A DNA stretch of 48,086 bases from Erwinia sp. ErVv1. Its GTDB lineage: Bacteria; Pseudomonadota; Gammaproteobacteria; Enterobacterales; Enterobacteriaceae. The translations under genes and the position numbers were made by a program. Below the pieces are notes generated by a model. That model did no database searches. It saw only the letters and a list, made by a program, of their open reading frames with translations, and was not told the origin of the DNA. The DNA is taken from NCBI RefSeq assembly GCF_900068895.1, contig NZ_CDPK01000019.1, positions 32,340-80,425 on the forward strand. The letters are read 5' to 3'. Positions 18,278 through 25,822 of this stretch are shown piece by piece; within the stretch, counting starts at the first letter, position 1, and each line of letters begins with the position of its first letter.

Positions 18278-18946
18278 TTACAGACCCACCACGGCCGGAA
18301 GGCCGCCAATGTCCTGGATTTCGGTATAGCCATAGGCGGGATTGGCCGGATCGTGCCCGCGGTTAACGAACACCGTATGGGTGATCCCCAGGTCAAAGGC
18401 GGTCATCAGGTCATAGCGCAGGCTGCTGGAGACGTGAAGGATTTCGTCAGGCGCACAGTTGAGCTTGCTGAGCATGTACTCAAAGCCCTTCATCTGCGGC
18501 TTGTAGGCACCCACCTCTTCGGCGGTAATCGTCATATGGATCGGGGCGCCCAGCCGGGGAACGTGATGCTTAATCAGCTCGTCTGTCGAGTTCGTCAGCA
18601 GCACCAGCGGAAATTCAGTAGCGACTTTCGCCAGGCCAGCGGGGACATCCGCATGTGGCCCCCAGCTGGCGCAGGCGGTCATGATCGCCGCGCAGTCCTG
18701 CTCCGTGCACTCCACGCCCCACTTGTTACAGGTGCGGTAGAGCGCATCGCCTACCACCTGGGGATACAGCTTAAATGCGCCCAGCACTTCGTCCCGGCGA
18801 TAGTAAGCAAAATCGGTGGTGAAGGCGGTCATCTTCTCCGGGCTGACGCGGCTGGCGAAGCGGGCCGCCGCCGCACCCGCCATATCAAAGTTGATCAGCG
18901 TGCCGTAACAGTCAAAGGTGATAAATTTCGGTTTGAACAGGGCCAT
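18278..18946 (-). CDS. HAD-superfamily hydrolase, haloacid dehalogenase type II group
   Basis: A 222-residue HAD hydrolase. The nucleophile is D12 in FDCYGTL; LLTNST supplies the second motif, K in AYKPQMKGFEYML the third, and VSSSLRYDLMTAFDLGI the fourth. This arrangement is that of L-2-haloacid dehalogenase-like proteins, but many members act on phosphorylated or other small metabolites. Genes of this kind often accompany PuuB-like oxidases, ALDHs and Dpp-type transporters, which is the arrangement here, and none of the context demands a halogenated substrate. AGGAGGA precedes the ATG. Confidence 0.87.
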   Translation of the reverse strand: MALFKPKFITFDCYGTLINFDMAGAAAARFASRVSPEKMTAFTTDFAYYRRDEVLGAFKLYPQVVGDALYRTCNKWGVECTEQDCAAIMTACASWGPHADVPAGLAKVATEFPLVLLTNSTDELIKHHVPRLGAPIHMTITAEEVGAYKPQMKGFEYMLSKLNCAPDEILHVSSSLRYDLMTAFDLGITHTVFVNRGHDPANPAYGYTEIQDIGGLPAVVGL

Positions 18947-19075
18947 GGTGCATCCTCCTGGGTTTCAGTGACTGAATGTTGAACGTTGCCCGGCACAATG
19001 CGACCGGCTGACGGAGCGGTAACGGTTGATAAATGACATGCTGACTTCGCTGACGAACGCGCAAAGCTCGCCCAT

Positions 19076-19201
19076 CACGCGCCGAAGACTTTTGTCAGGC
19101 GCTCAGAAGTCGTTCAGCACGCGCCGACGACTTTTGTCAGGCGCTCAGAAGTCGTTCAGCACGCGCCGACGACCCTTAGCAGGCGCTTAAAAATCGATCA
19201 G
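19076..19201 (-). repeat. Three tandem 42-bp repeats derived from the 3' end of the aldehyde dehydrogenase gene
   Basis: Units at 19076-19117, 19118-19159 and 19160-19201. The two units farther from the gene differ at one base; the third overlaps the last codons and stop of the ALDH gene (V-L-I-D-F-stop). On the minus strand the other units repeat the same frame as V-L-N-D-F-stop, so they look like duplicated gene tails. Each unit contains paired segments (ACGACTT with AAGTCGT, and GCGCC with GGCGC), so the transcript could form a chain of small hairpins. Confidence 0.9.
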
Positions 19202-20656
19202 CACGCTTTTGTAACGCTGGCAGGCTTCAAATGCCTGTCGGCCCAGATCTTTGCCGATGCCCGATCCCTGAAAGCCGCCGGTGGGAATAATGAAGTCGCC
19301 GGAGCGGCCGTAGCGGTTAATCCATACCGTACCCGCGGCAATCCCACGCATCGCCCGCATCGCGCGGTCAAGATTTTTGGTGTGTACACCCGCACACAGG
19401 CCGTAGGTGGCATGGCCTGCCAGCGCCAGCCCCTCCTCTTCCTCATCGAATATCTGCACAGTCAGGACCGGGCCAAAGATCTCCTCCTGCACCGCGGGAC
19501 TGTCGGGCGAGACGTTGGCTATCAGCGTCGGCTGCCAGAAACAGCCCCCACCCGTGTCAGCAAATCGCTGGCCGCCCACCAGGATTTCACCGCCTAGCCG
19601 CCGGGCCTCCGTGACGATCTGCTCCACTTTCGCGGCCTGACGGCCATCAATCATGGGGGCATAGCGGCTGTTCTCGTTCCAGGTGACGCCCGGCGTAAAG
19701 CCCTGACAGAGCGCAGTCAGCCGTTCGATCAGCGCCGCGGCAATGCCACGCTGGACGATCAGGCGGGTACCGGCCACGCATGCCTGACCGCCGTTGGCGG
19801 TAAAACCGCGCAGGATCCTCAGCGCAACCTCCTGCACATCACCCGCGTCGTCAAAGACCAGCTGCGGGCTTTTGCCACCCAGCTCCAGCGTAACCGGCTT
19901 CATCCCATGCCAGGCGGCCTCGCTCATAATGCGTGCGCCGGTCTGCGTTGAGCCGGTAAATGAAATTTTTCGCACCAGCGGATGCGCCACCAGCGCGCTG
20001 CCGGTTACCGCACCGCTGCCCTGTACGATGTTCAGCACCCCGGCTGGCAGCCCGGCCTGCACCGCCAGCTCGGCGAGCCGTACGCTGGAATAAGGCGTCA
20101 GCTCGGACGGCTTGAGCACCACCGCATTGCCTGCCGCCAGCGCCGGACCACACTTCCAGGAAGCCATCGACAGCGGGAAATTCCACGGGGTAATCGCGGC
20201 AATCACGCCGTAGGGTTCCGGGATCAGCATCCCAAGGCTGGCGTGCCGGGTCGGCAGCAGGTCGCCGCTGTATTTATCTGCGCACTCGGCATAGAACCGA
20301 ATCGCCTCGGCGGTGAACGGAATTTCGTGATTAACGACATCATGGATCGGACGGGTGGAACCCAGTGCCTCAAGCTGCGCGAGCGGCAGGTCGTTTGCTA
20401 TCAGATCGGCCCAGCGCCGCAGTACCGCACCTCGCTGGCGGGGAGGCGCGCTGGCCCACCCACTCTCCCTGACGGCCCGATCGGCGATGGCAACGGCTTC
20501 ATCTACCTGCGCGGCGTCGGCGTCGGCCAGTTCGCCGGCCAGCAGCCCGTCGGAGGGGCGCTTTACGGCGAATCCTTCCCCCTCTCCACGTCGGTGCTGG
20601 CCGTTAATATAGTGGCCTTCTGGCAGTGCAATCTTTTCAGGATCGAAACTTAGCAT
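19187..20656 (-). CDS. Aldehyde dehydrogenase, PuuC/BetB-like
   Basis: A 489-residue NAD(P)-dependent aldehyde dehydrogenase. Family landmarks are ITPWNFPLSMASWK with the cofactor-binding lysine in VLKPSELTP, FTGSTQTG, the general base in LELGGKSPQ, and the catalytic cysteine in NGGQACVAGTR. It should oxidise an amino aldehyde to the acid, most simply the product of the PuuB-like oxidase. The frame extends to 20692, but the ATG at 20656 has AGAGG 7 nt ahead and matches the family N-terminus. It heads the oxidase/transporter run, with a 240-bp gap containing tandem repeats before the HAD gene. The C-terminal codons are part of repeat unit 3. Confidence 0.9.
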   Translation of the reverse strand: MLSFDPEKIALPEGHYINGQHRRGEGEGFAVKRPSDGLLAGELADADAAQVDEAVAIADRAVRESGWASAPPRQRGAVLRRWADLIANDLPLAQLEALGSTRPIHDVVNHEIPFTAEAIRFYAECADKYSGDLLPTRHASLGMLIPEPYGVIAAITPWNFPLSMASWKCGPALAAGNAVVLKPSELTPYSSVRLAELAVQAGLPAGVLNIVQGSGAVTGSALVAHPLVRKISFTGSTQTGARIMSEAAWHGMKPVTLELGGKSPQLVFDDAGDVQEVALRILRGFTANGGQACVAGTRLIVQRGIAAALIERLTALCQGFTPGVTWNENSRYAPMIDGRQAAKVEQIVTEARRLGGEILVGGQRFADTGGGCFWQPTLIANVSPDSPAVQEEIFGPVLTVQIFDEEEEGLALAGHATYGLCAGVHTKNLDRAMRAMRGIAAGTVWINRYGRSGDFIIPTGGFQGSGIGKDLGRQAFEACQRYKSVLIDF

Positions 20657-20972
20657 TAATAAACCTCTATATTTACCGGACCTGTTGCCCATGCGATCCC
20701 GCCTGTATTTAGCCTGCTAACTAAATAACCGTCCGGCGGTTCTGGCCTGAATTAACTAATGCAGTAAGCATGCCAGTCCGTAAAAAAATATAAATGCGTA
20801 AACCCTGGCTGAAAAAAATTTTATGCCGTAATTAGCGGCTAAATCTCACTGATTAGCCGCATCCGTAAGCAGATGATTTTTATTGTTTTATAAACGCACC
20901 ATTGCAGAGCAAATGCGCCTTTTCCTGCACCAGATATGAGAAAACATCAGAAATGCATGGCCGCAATATAAT
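20657..20972. promoter_or_regulatory. Gene-free region upstream of the ALDH/oxidase/transporter run
   Basis: No supported gene. The stretch is AT-rich and lies between the gabD terminator and the ALDH start, so it should hold the promoter of the downstream run on the minus strand. I could not place a convincing -35/-10 pair or a defined operator. Confidence 0.45.
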
Positions 20973-21007
20973 AAAAAAAAGCCCGCAGCAGGTTAACCAG
21001 TGCGGGC
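20973..21007 (-). terminator. Rho-independent terminator after gabD
   Basis: On the minus strand GCCCGCA and TGCGGGC (20981-20987 with 21001-21007) form a 7-bp GC-rich stem with a 13-nt loop, followed by eight T residues. It begins about 25 bp past the gabD stop and separates gabD from the ALDH gene, so the downstream genes need their own promoter. Confidence 0.88.
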
Positions 21008-21032
21008 GCGTAATAGTTTTTCACGGCTAACG

Positions 21033-22493
21033 TTAACTCAAACTCCCGAAATGAAAGGCCTTAATTTCAAGATATTCGTCCAGACCATGATGTGCGCCTT
21101 CGCGCCCCACGCCGGACATTTTTATGCCGCCAAAGGGCGCCACTTCCAGGGAGATGGCGCCGGTGTTATAGCCCACCATGCCAAATTCCAGCGCCTCACC
21201 CACGCGCCACGCGCGGCGCAGATCTTCAGTGAAGAAGTAGGCCCCCAGGCCATAAGGCGTATCATTGGCCATGGCGATGGCCTGATCTTCCGTGTCAAAA
21301 ATAAACAGCGGGGCGACCGGACCAAAAGTTTCTTCACTGGCAATGCGCATGTCGGGAGTGACGTTACCGAGCACCGTGGGGGGAACAAAGGTGCCAGGCC
21401 CATGACTGACGCCGCCCATCAGGAGCGTGGCACCCAGGCCGAGGGCATTTTCAATATGGGCATTAACCTTGCTCACCGCCGCCGCATTGATCAGTGGCCC
21501 AAGGGTGGTGCCTGCCTTAAAGCCATCACCGACGGTAAGGCGGCTGACCTCTTCCAGCAGGCGCCGGACAAAGCGGGGATAGATGCCGCGCTGAACCAGT
21601 ATCCGGTTGGCGCAGACGCAGGTTTGTCCGGCGTTGCGAAATTTGCTGACCATCACTCCGGCGACGGCAATCTCCAGGTCGGCGTCATCGAAGACGATCA
21701 GCGGCGCATTACCGCCCAGCTCAAGGCTGAGACGCTTAATGCTGTCTGCGCTTTGCTGCATCAGCAGCTGGCCCACGCGGGTGGATCCGGTAAAGGAGAT
21801 TTTACGCACGGTGCGGCTGGCGGTGAGTTCGCCACCAATGCCCTGCGGCAGGCCGGTAAGGATTTGCAGAACGCCGGGCGGGATGCCCGCGCGGATGGCC
21901 AGCTCCATTAGCGCCAGCGCTGAGAGAGGCGTCAGCTCAGAGGGTTTAACCAGAATGGGACAGCCAGCCGCCAGCGCCGGGGCGACTTTCCGGGTAATCA
22001 TCGCAATCGGGAAGTTCCACGGGGTGATGGCCGCCGCCACGCCGACCGGCTGCTTGATGACCAGGATGCGGCGATCGTTTCCCGGCGCGGGGAGGGTTTC
22101 GCCGTAGATACGTCGGGCCTCTTCGGCAAACCACTTCACAAAGCTGGCGCCGTACAGCACCTCCCCTTTCGCTTCGGCCAGCGGTTTACCCTGTTCAGCG
22201 GTCATAATCACCGCCAGGTCATCGGCATGGTCGAGGATCAGCTGGTGCCAGGCTTCCAGCCGCTGCGCGCGCTGGGCGTTGGGCGTTTTCGCCCACTCGT
22301 GCCGGGCGGCCTCGGCAAAGGCGATGGCGATGGCAGTCTCCTCCGCACCCAGAGCCGGGATGGTAGCTATTCGCTCGCCGGTGGAGGGGTTAATAACGGG
22401 CAGCGTTTCACCGTTATCGGCGTCGCGCCAGCCGCCCCCAAAGAAGGCCTGCTGGCGCAGCAGCAATGGATCGTTTAAACGTTGAGTAAGCAT
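21033..22493 (-). CDS. gabD: Succinate-semialdehyde dehydrogenase (NADP+)
   Basis: A 486-residue ALDH-superfamily enzyme of the GabD type, which oxidises succinate semialdehyde to succinate, the last step of 4-aminobutyrate breakdown. It has AAITPWNFPIAMITRKVAPALAAG, FTGSTRVGQLLM, the general base in LELGGNAPLIVFDDAD, and the catalytic cysteine in NAGQTCVCANR. The CVCANR double-cysteine arrangement and the length match GabD closely. With the GabT-like aminotransferase it completes the route from 4-aminobutyrate to the TCA cycle. It follows the CysB-like regulator by 127 bp and ends at a strong terminator. Confidence 0.92.
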   Translation of the reverse strand: MLTQRLNDPLLLRQQAFFGGGWRDADNGETLPVINPSTGERIATIPALGAEETAIAIAFAEAARHEWAKTPNAQRAQRLEAWHQLILDHADDLAVIMTAEQGKPLAEAKGEVLYGASFVKWFAEEARRIYGETLPAPGNDRRILVIKQPVGVAAAITPWNFPIAMITRKVAPALAAGCPILVKPSELTPLSALALMELAIRAGIPPGVLQILTGLPQGIGGELTASRTVRKISFTGSTRVGQLLMQQSADSIKRLSLELGGNAPLIVFDDADLEIAVAGVMVSKFRNAGQTCVCANRILVQRGIYPRFVRRLLEEVSRLTVGDGFKAGTTLGPLINAAAVSKVNAHIENALGLGATLLMGGVSHGPGTFVPPTVLGNVTPDMRIASEETFGPVAPLFIFDTEDQAIAMANDTPYGLGAYFFTEDLRRAWRVGEALEFGMVGYNTGAISLEVAPFGGIKMSGVGREGAHHGLDEYLEIKAFHFGSLS

Positions 22494-22620
22494 GTCGTCC
22501 CCTTATAAGTGTTATTTCCACTCTAGCGGAGGGCCGGGAACGAATGCTGCGCTATGTACAGGGCGGTCCACGGGCTAAACGCCCATTTTCAGCCCCAAAC
22601 AAAATTTTATGCCGTGGGGG

Positions 22621-23577
22621 TCAGATCTGGAAATCTATAACCGGCTCCTCCTCGCTGGCGGAAAGCGCCTGACGCTTGATCTCCTCCAGGGAAAGGTTGG
22701 CATTACAGAGTTCCAGGAACTGCCAGACATAGTTACGCTGTAGCTGCCCGCGCTTCAGCCCCAGCCAGACGGTATTCGACTCGAACAGATGCTTCGCTTC
22801 CAGCCGCGTCAGGGACGAATGCTCATCCAGCTGACAGGCCTGATCGGCCAGCACGCCGACGCCCAGACCCAGCTCCACATAGGTTTTCACCACGTCTGAG
22901 TCCTGGGCGCTTAATACGATATCAGGCTTAAGGCCCGCCCCGTGGAAAGCGCGGTCAACCCGGGAACGCCCGGTGATGCCCTGGCGATAGGTGATCAGCG
23001 GATAGCGGCTCAGCGCGGCCAGGGACACCGGCTGCTGCTGCTCAAGCTCATGCCCCTTAGGTACCAGCAGCGCGTGGTGCCAGCTAAACCAGGGGAAGGC
23101 CGCCAGCGACGGATTATTAACCACCTGTTCGCTGGCGATCCCCACATCGGCCTCACCTGCCACCAGCATCGAGACGATTTCCTGTGGCGATCCCTGATTC
23201 AGTTCGAGCCTGACGTTGGGATAGAGCGCACGGAAAGCTTTAATTACCCTGGGCAGGCTGTAGCGCGCCTGGGTATGGGTGGTGGCGATGGTCAACACGC
23301 CGCTGGACTCATTGGTAAAGACATCGGCCAGCCGTCGCACCTTGCCCGCCTCATCCAGGATGCGCTCGGCGATGGTAAGCAGCGCCTTACCCGGTTCGGT
23401 CATGCCCAGCAGGCGCTTGCCGCGCCGGATAAAAATCTCAACGCCCAGTTCATCTTCCAGATCGCGGATATGGCGGCTGACACCGGACTGGGAGGTGAAC
23501 AGCGCGTTTGCCACTTCGGTAAGATTAAACTCGCAGCGTGCCGCTTCCTTAATAATTTTAAGCTGTTGAAAATTCAC
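22621..23577 (-). CDS. LysR-family regulator of the CysB/Cbl subgroup
   Basis: A 318-residue transcriptional regulator. The N-terminal winged helix (NFQQLKIIKEAARCEFNLTEVANALFTSQSGVSRHIRDLEDELG) and the IATTHTQARYSLP segment are hallmarks of CysB, Cbl and their relatives; the TGRSRVDRAF and DSDVVKTYVELGLGVG blocks continue the match through the effector-binding domain. The frame is open from an ATG at 23610, but the GTG at 23577 matches the family N-terminus and has GGGAGGG 6 nt ahead. It is encoded just upstream of gabD on the same strand, so it may control the amine-use genes. Whether its effector is a sulfur compound, as for CysB, cannot be seen. Confidence 0.9.
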   Translation of the reverse strand: MNFQQLKIIKEAARCEFNLTEVANALFTSQSGVSRHIRDLEDELGVEIFIRRGKRLLGMTEPGKALLTIAERILDEAGKVRRLADVFTNESSGVLTIATTHTQARYSLPRVIKAFRALYPNVRLELNQGSPQEIVSMLVAGEADVGIASEQVVNNPSLAAFPWFSWHHALLVPKGHELEQQQPVSLAALSRYPLITYRQGITGRSRVDRAFHGAGLKPDIVLSAQDSDVVKTYVELGLGVGVLADQACQLDEHSSLTRLEAKHLFESNTVWLGLKRGQLQRNYVWQFLELCNANLSLEEIKRQALSASEEEPVIDFQI

Positions 23578-23662
23578 GCGCGTCCCTCCCTCTGTTAACT
23601 GATATTTCACATCATGTTAAGGAGGCATACTCATAGCAACAAATAATAAAAAGAGGTTTTAT

Positions 23663-23833
23663 ATGCTTTTTAGTGCTAAGGGAGTGGGTAAAGAGACAGG
23701 TGGAGAGATACAGATAACCTGCACGTCGGGCGGGAGGATGCATAAGCTGGAGCGGTATCAGGCGCTTTTACGCCGCTTTCACGGCGGGCCACCTGCAGAG
23801 ATACCGTTCTCAACAATAATGATCTTTTTCTAA
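23663..23833 (+). CDS. Possible small protein of 56 residues
   Basis: An ATG preceded by AAAGAGG (7-nt spacing) opens a 56-codon frame ending in TAA inside the 3' end of the convergent ymdB gene. The product is basic, with no membrane segment and no family I recognise. The ribosome site is good, but the overlap with ymdB and lack of homology keep this as a candidate only. Confidence 0.25.
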   Translation: MLFSAKGVGKETGGEIQITCTSGGRMHKLERYQALLRRFHGGPPAEIPFSTIMIFF

Positions 23834-24340
23834 TGCCTTATAAATAGCGTAATTCTCCCTTTCAAAGCAGACGATAATTATTTTTTCAATATTATGATAA
23901 TTTATCAGGCCGCTGGCGATCGTTTTTAAGGCGATTTCTGCGGCTTTCTGTTTCGGGAATCTGTAAATCCCGGTGCTGATATTCGGAAAAGAGAGGGTCT
24001 TTATATGATTATCCTCTGCCAGCCGCAGGCAATTGATATAACAGTTTGCTAAAAGTGCATCCTCGTTATTTCCACCCTGACTCCAGTGGGGCCCGACGGT
24101 ATGAATGACATATTTGGCAGGCAGGTGCCCCGCGACCGTAATCACGGCGTCGCCCACGTTACAGCCCCCCTGTTTGGCCCGTATAGCCTGACAGGCTTCA
24201 AGTATTTGTTTCCCTCCCGCGCGATGGATTGCCCCATCCACTCCCCCACCTCCCAGGAGAGAACTGTTAGCCGCATTAACAATCGCATCAACGGGAATTC
24301 GAGTGATATCCCCCTGGATGATTTCTATTCGATTATCCAT
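23810..24340 (-). CDS. ymdB: Macrodomain protein, O-acetyl-ADP-ribose deacetylase
   Basis: A 176-residue macrodomain protein of the YmdB type, which removes the acetyl group from O-acetyl-ADP-ribose and in E. coli also modulates RNase III. ADP-ribose-binding features are [34 protein letters not shown] (residues 10-43), [22 protein letters not shown], and the phosphate loop [18 protein letters not shown]. The length matches E. coli YmdB. It marks the left border of the toxin/recombinase patchwork, and its codon use becomes AT-rich toward the C-terminus. Confidence 0.93.
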   Translation of the reverse strand: MDNRIEIIQGDITRIPVDAIVNAANSSLLGGGGVDGAIHRAGGKQILEACQAIRAKQGGCNVGDAVITVAGHLPAKYVIHTVGPHWSQGGNNEDALLANCYINCLRLAEDNHIKTLSFPNISTGIYRFPKQKAAEIALKTIASGLINYHNIEKIIIVCFERENYAIYKALEKDHYC

Positions 24341-24419
24341 CGTTTGAAGCCCCCGGTAAGATCATTTTCACAAGGAAGGTGCTTATCTCAGCGCCTGAGA
24401 AGTGGTTTAAGTTTAGGGT

Positions 24420-24461
24420 AATAATTCGGGTTTAACAGTAACAGACGTTGGCTGAACGCGG
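24420..24461 (+). pseudogene. 3' remnant of an XRE regulator gene ahead of symE copy 1
   Basis: The codons reading G-F-N-S-N-R-R here match the end (GFNSSRR-stop) of the intact XRE gene at 32442-32843. The DNA match then continues into the hairpin and symE leader. Only the tail is left, now reading through the old stop (W instead of stop), so this is a deletion remnant showing that copy 1 of symE once followed an XRE gene as well. Confidence 0.6.
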
Positions 24462-24491
24462 CAGGAGTGAGTTCGCACCTCATCCCGCCGC
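24458..24491 (-). ncRNA. Candidate SymR-type antisense RNA/leader hairpin for symE copy 1
   Basis: GCGGC and GCCGC flank a GC-rich inverted repeat just upstream of symE, and similar hairpins occur at the same place in the other three symE copies. In E. coli the antisense RNA SymR is transcribed from the opposite strand across the symE leader and start. A homologous RNA is an inference; I cannot define its ends. Confidence 0.4.
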
Positions 24492-24521
24492 TAACCACAA
24501 CAACTTTACGAGATAGTTATC

Positions 24522-24731
24522 ATGGCTGCGCAACATCATAAATCTGAACAGGTTTCAACCAAAGCCCGCCGTTATACCATGGGTTATGGCCGGGTTCACA
24601 TTAAGCTCCAGCCGTCACCGTCGATCACGCTGCGGGGCCACTGGATGGGGGCGCTGGGTTTTGAGACGGGCAGGAAGATTGAGGTGATTTGTGAGCAGGG
24701 CGAGTTGATCATCCGGCTGGCTGAGGAGTAA
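24522..24731 (+). CDS. symE: SymE-family toxin, short form (copy 1)
   Basis: A 69-residue protein with the SymE toxin fold (AbrB/MazE-like): SPSITLRGHWMGALGFETGRKIEVICEQGELIIRLAEE matches the SymE core PAITLKGQWLEAAGF and the following strand. E. coli SymE (113 residues) is an SOS-induced toxin that condenses the nucleoid or interferes with RNA. This copy ends right after the core and lacks the C-terminal LRQ-SARKQ helix segment present in copy 3. It is nearly identical to copy 2. No immunity protein is expected; control is by antisense RNA. Confidence 0.82.
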   Translation: MAAQHHKSEQVSTKARRYTMGYGRVHIKLQPSPSITLRGHWMGALGFETGRKIEVICEQGELIIRLAEE

Positions 24732-24745
24732 GCGGCAGGTAAAAC

Positions 24746-24772
24746 TATCCCGGCCTGGTGGCCTGGGTTTGC
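24746..24772 (+). terminator. Terminator-like hairpin after symE copy 1
   Basis: CCCGGCC and GGCCTGGG around a TGGT loop, followed by TTTG. It belongs to the same hairpin family found after each of the four symE genes, here with a short T run and one bulge. Confidence 0.5.
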
Positions 24773-24777
24773 GTATG

Positions 24778-25026
24778 TTACCGGGGATTTGAAGGCGAGA
24801 CCGGTTTCTCTTTCGACATGAGGCATTGCCCCACACCAATAATAATCCCGCATCCGATTGATATTTCAATGCCTCTGATTAAGTGATTTCGATCAAAATC
24901 GAAATCACTCACTAAAAAATAGGATGCCAGAGATATAAGTAATCGACCACCTACAAGAGTAATGAAAAGACCAACTATCCACGAAGTGACCAATAAGACT
25001 AAGAGCTTAATTTTCTTATTTTGCAT
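24778..25026 (-). CDS. Small two-helix membrane protein, candidate immunity protein
   Basis: An 82-residue protein with two hydrophobic stretches (KLLVLLVTSWIVGLFITLVGG and GIEISIGCGIIIGVGQCLM) separated by a charged segment. I do not recognise a family. The ATG at 25026 overlaps the end of the degraded CdiA-type C-terminal fragment by 11 nt, the usual arrangement of a toxin tip and its immunity gene, so it may protect against a membrane-acting CDI toxin. The upstream toxin frame is broken, leaving this as an orphan. A GTG at 25029 is an alternative start. Confidence 0.55.
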   Translation of the reverse strand: MQNKKIKLLVLLVTSWIVGLFITLVGGRLLISLASYFLVSDFDFDRNHLIRGIEISIGCGIIIGVGQCLMSKEKPVSPSNPR

Positions 25027-25403
25027 CACTCTTTTTCTCCAATTTTTGCTGAACTTTTTCGGCTGGATTCTTTGCGGAACTTCCAGGATATTCAGAACCG
25101 GCAGATTCAGCGACTGCCCCTGCTATTTTAGGTATAGTGAATTGAGGAATTGTAGCTTGTAGTCGCTCCACACCTTTTCCTATGGTAGCACCTCCAGGGT
25201 TCCCAAGCCTGCATCGGGGATCGGAGCTGTAGCATCTTCCCCTGCAATTTAGCGCCTGTATAAGCACCAGTAACCTTGCTACATCAGTAAATAGAATCCT
25301 TTACCCTGAGTTAGTCCGCTGATACCTGTGGCTATAAGCGCATCCGTAGCACTGAAAAGCCCCCCACTGTTTAACTGATTGAATACATTTGTCTGGCCGC
25401 CGC
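25016..25403 (-). pseudogene. Frameshifted orphan CdiA-type C-terminal fragment
   Basis: Read on the minus strand, three frames together give a typical pretoxin tail: first NVFNQLNSGGLFSATDAL with LIATGISGLTQGKGF, then GAYTGAKLQG, then EDATAPIPDAGLGTL, then GGATIGKGVERLQATIPQF to the stop at 25016. The pattern (ISG-LTQGKG, GAYTGA-LQG, GLGT, IGKGVE) is that of filamentous-hemagglutinin/CdiA C-terminal regions. At least two frameshifts and a stop break it, and no VENN-type junction remains. It is probably an old toxin tip displaced from the cdiA gene at 34.4 kb. Confidence 0.65.
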
Positions 25404-25544
25404 AGACAGACGCAGCCGGGGGAGCATAAAGCCCTTTAAGCGGAGGCCGTCAGGCCGGCCTGCCTTATTGCTGTTGCCTGAACACGATGATCAGGCCAGC
25501 GCCACCAGGGATAGCGGCCCCACCCCGGCGCGGAACGGGGGGGC

Positions 25545-25658
25545 GCACGTCATAATGTGTATTATACGCATACGGCCCTCACGATAACGGCGGGCCGGGG
25601 GCCGGGCGCTGAGGCTGAGCGGGACGGGTGCGTATAATACCCACACATCATGTTTAAT
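25545..25658. other. Paired inverted dif-like sites, copy A (candidate recombination site)
   Basis: Left site 25545-25572 (read on the minus strand: TATGCGTATAA, 6-nt centre, TTATGACGTGC). Right site 25627-25658 (plus strand: GGTGCGTATAA, 10-nt centre, TCATGTTTAAT). Against E. coli dif (GGTGCGCATAA, 6 nt, TTATGTTAAAT) the right arms match at 10/11 and 9/11 positions. The two sites are inverted and 54 nt apart; folded as single strand they pair over TATTATACGCA, then a 4-nt bulge (TGGG), then ATGTG. This resembles the attP of CTX phage and integron attC sites more than a chromosomal dif. Confidence 0.7.
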
Positions 25659-25750
25659 GGCCGGGCAGCGGCCACGCCTGAACCGCCATATTGTGCGCCG
25701 CCTGTACCGCTGTATGGCCATTTACCCTCGCGCACACGGGACGCGATGAA

Positions 25751-25782
25751 GGCAGAGCCCCGCACGGACGCGGTGCTTTGCC
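25751..25782. other. Conserved hairpin with ACGGAC loop, copy A
   Basis: GGCAGAGCCCCGC and GCGGTGCTTTGCC pair at 11 of 13 positions around the loop ACGGAC. The same hairpin is perfect in copy B. It lies between the dif-like pair and the stop codon of the gene that ends at this boundary (here parE, in copy B the recombinase). Confidence 0.7.
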
Positions 25783-25822
25783 GCACAGCGAACAACTCAG
25801 CTCACAGACGGCTCCGCTAACT

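Noticed and set aside
19076-19201. CRISPR-like repeat array
   Set aside because: The units are contiguous with no spacers, number only three, and derive from the end of a coding gene.
25627-25658. Chromosomal dif (replication terminus) site
   Set aside because: The centre is 10 nt rather than 6, the site is one half of an inverted pair, and the whole structure is present twice beside recombinase genes, so it fits an element attachment site better.
25491-25795. Two minus-strand frames of 76-77 codons across the dif-like pair
   Set aside because: They run through both inverted repeats and the GC-rich spacer, differ between copies A and B, and have no ribosome site.
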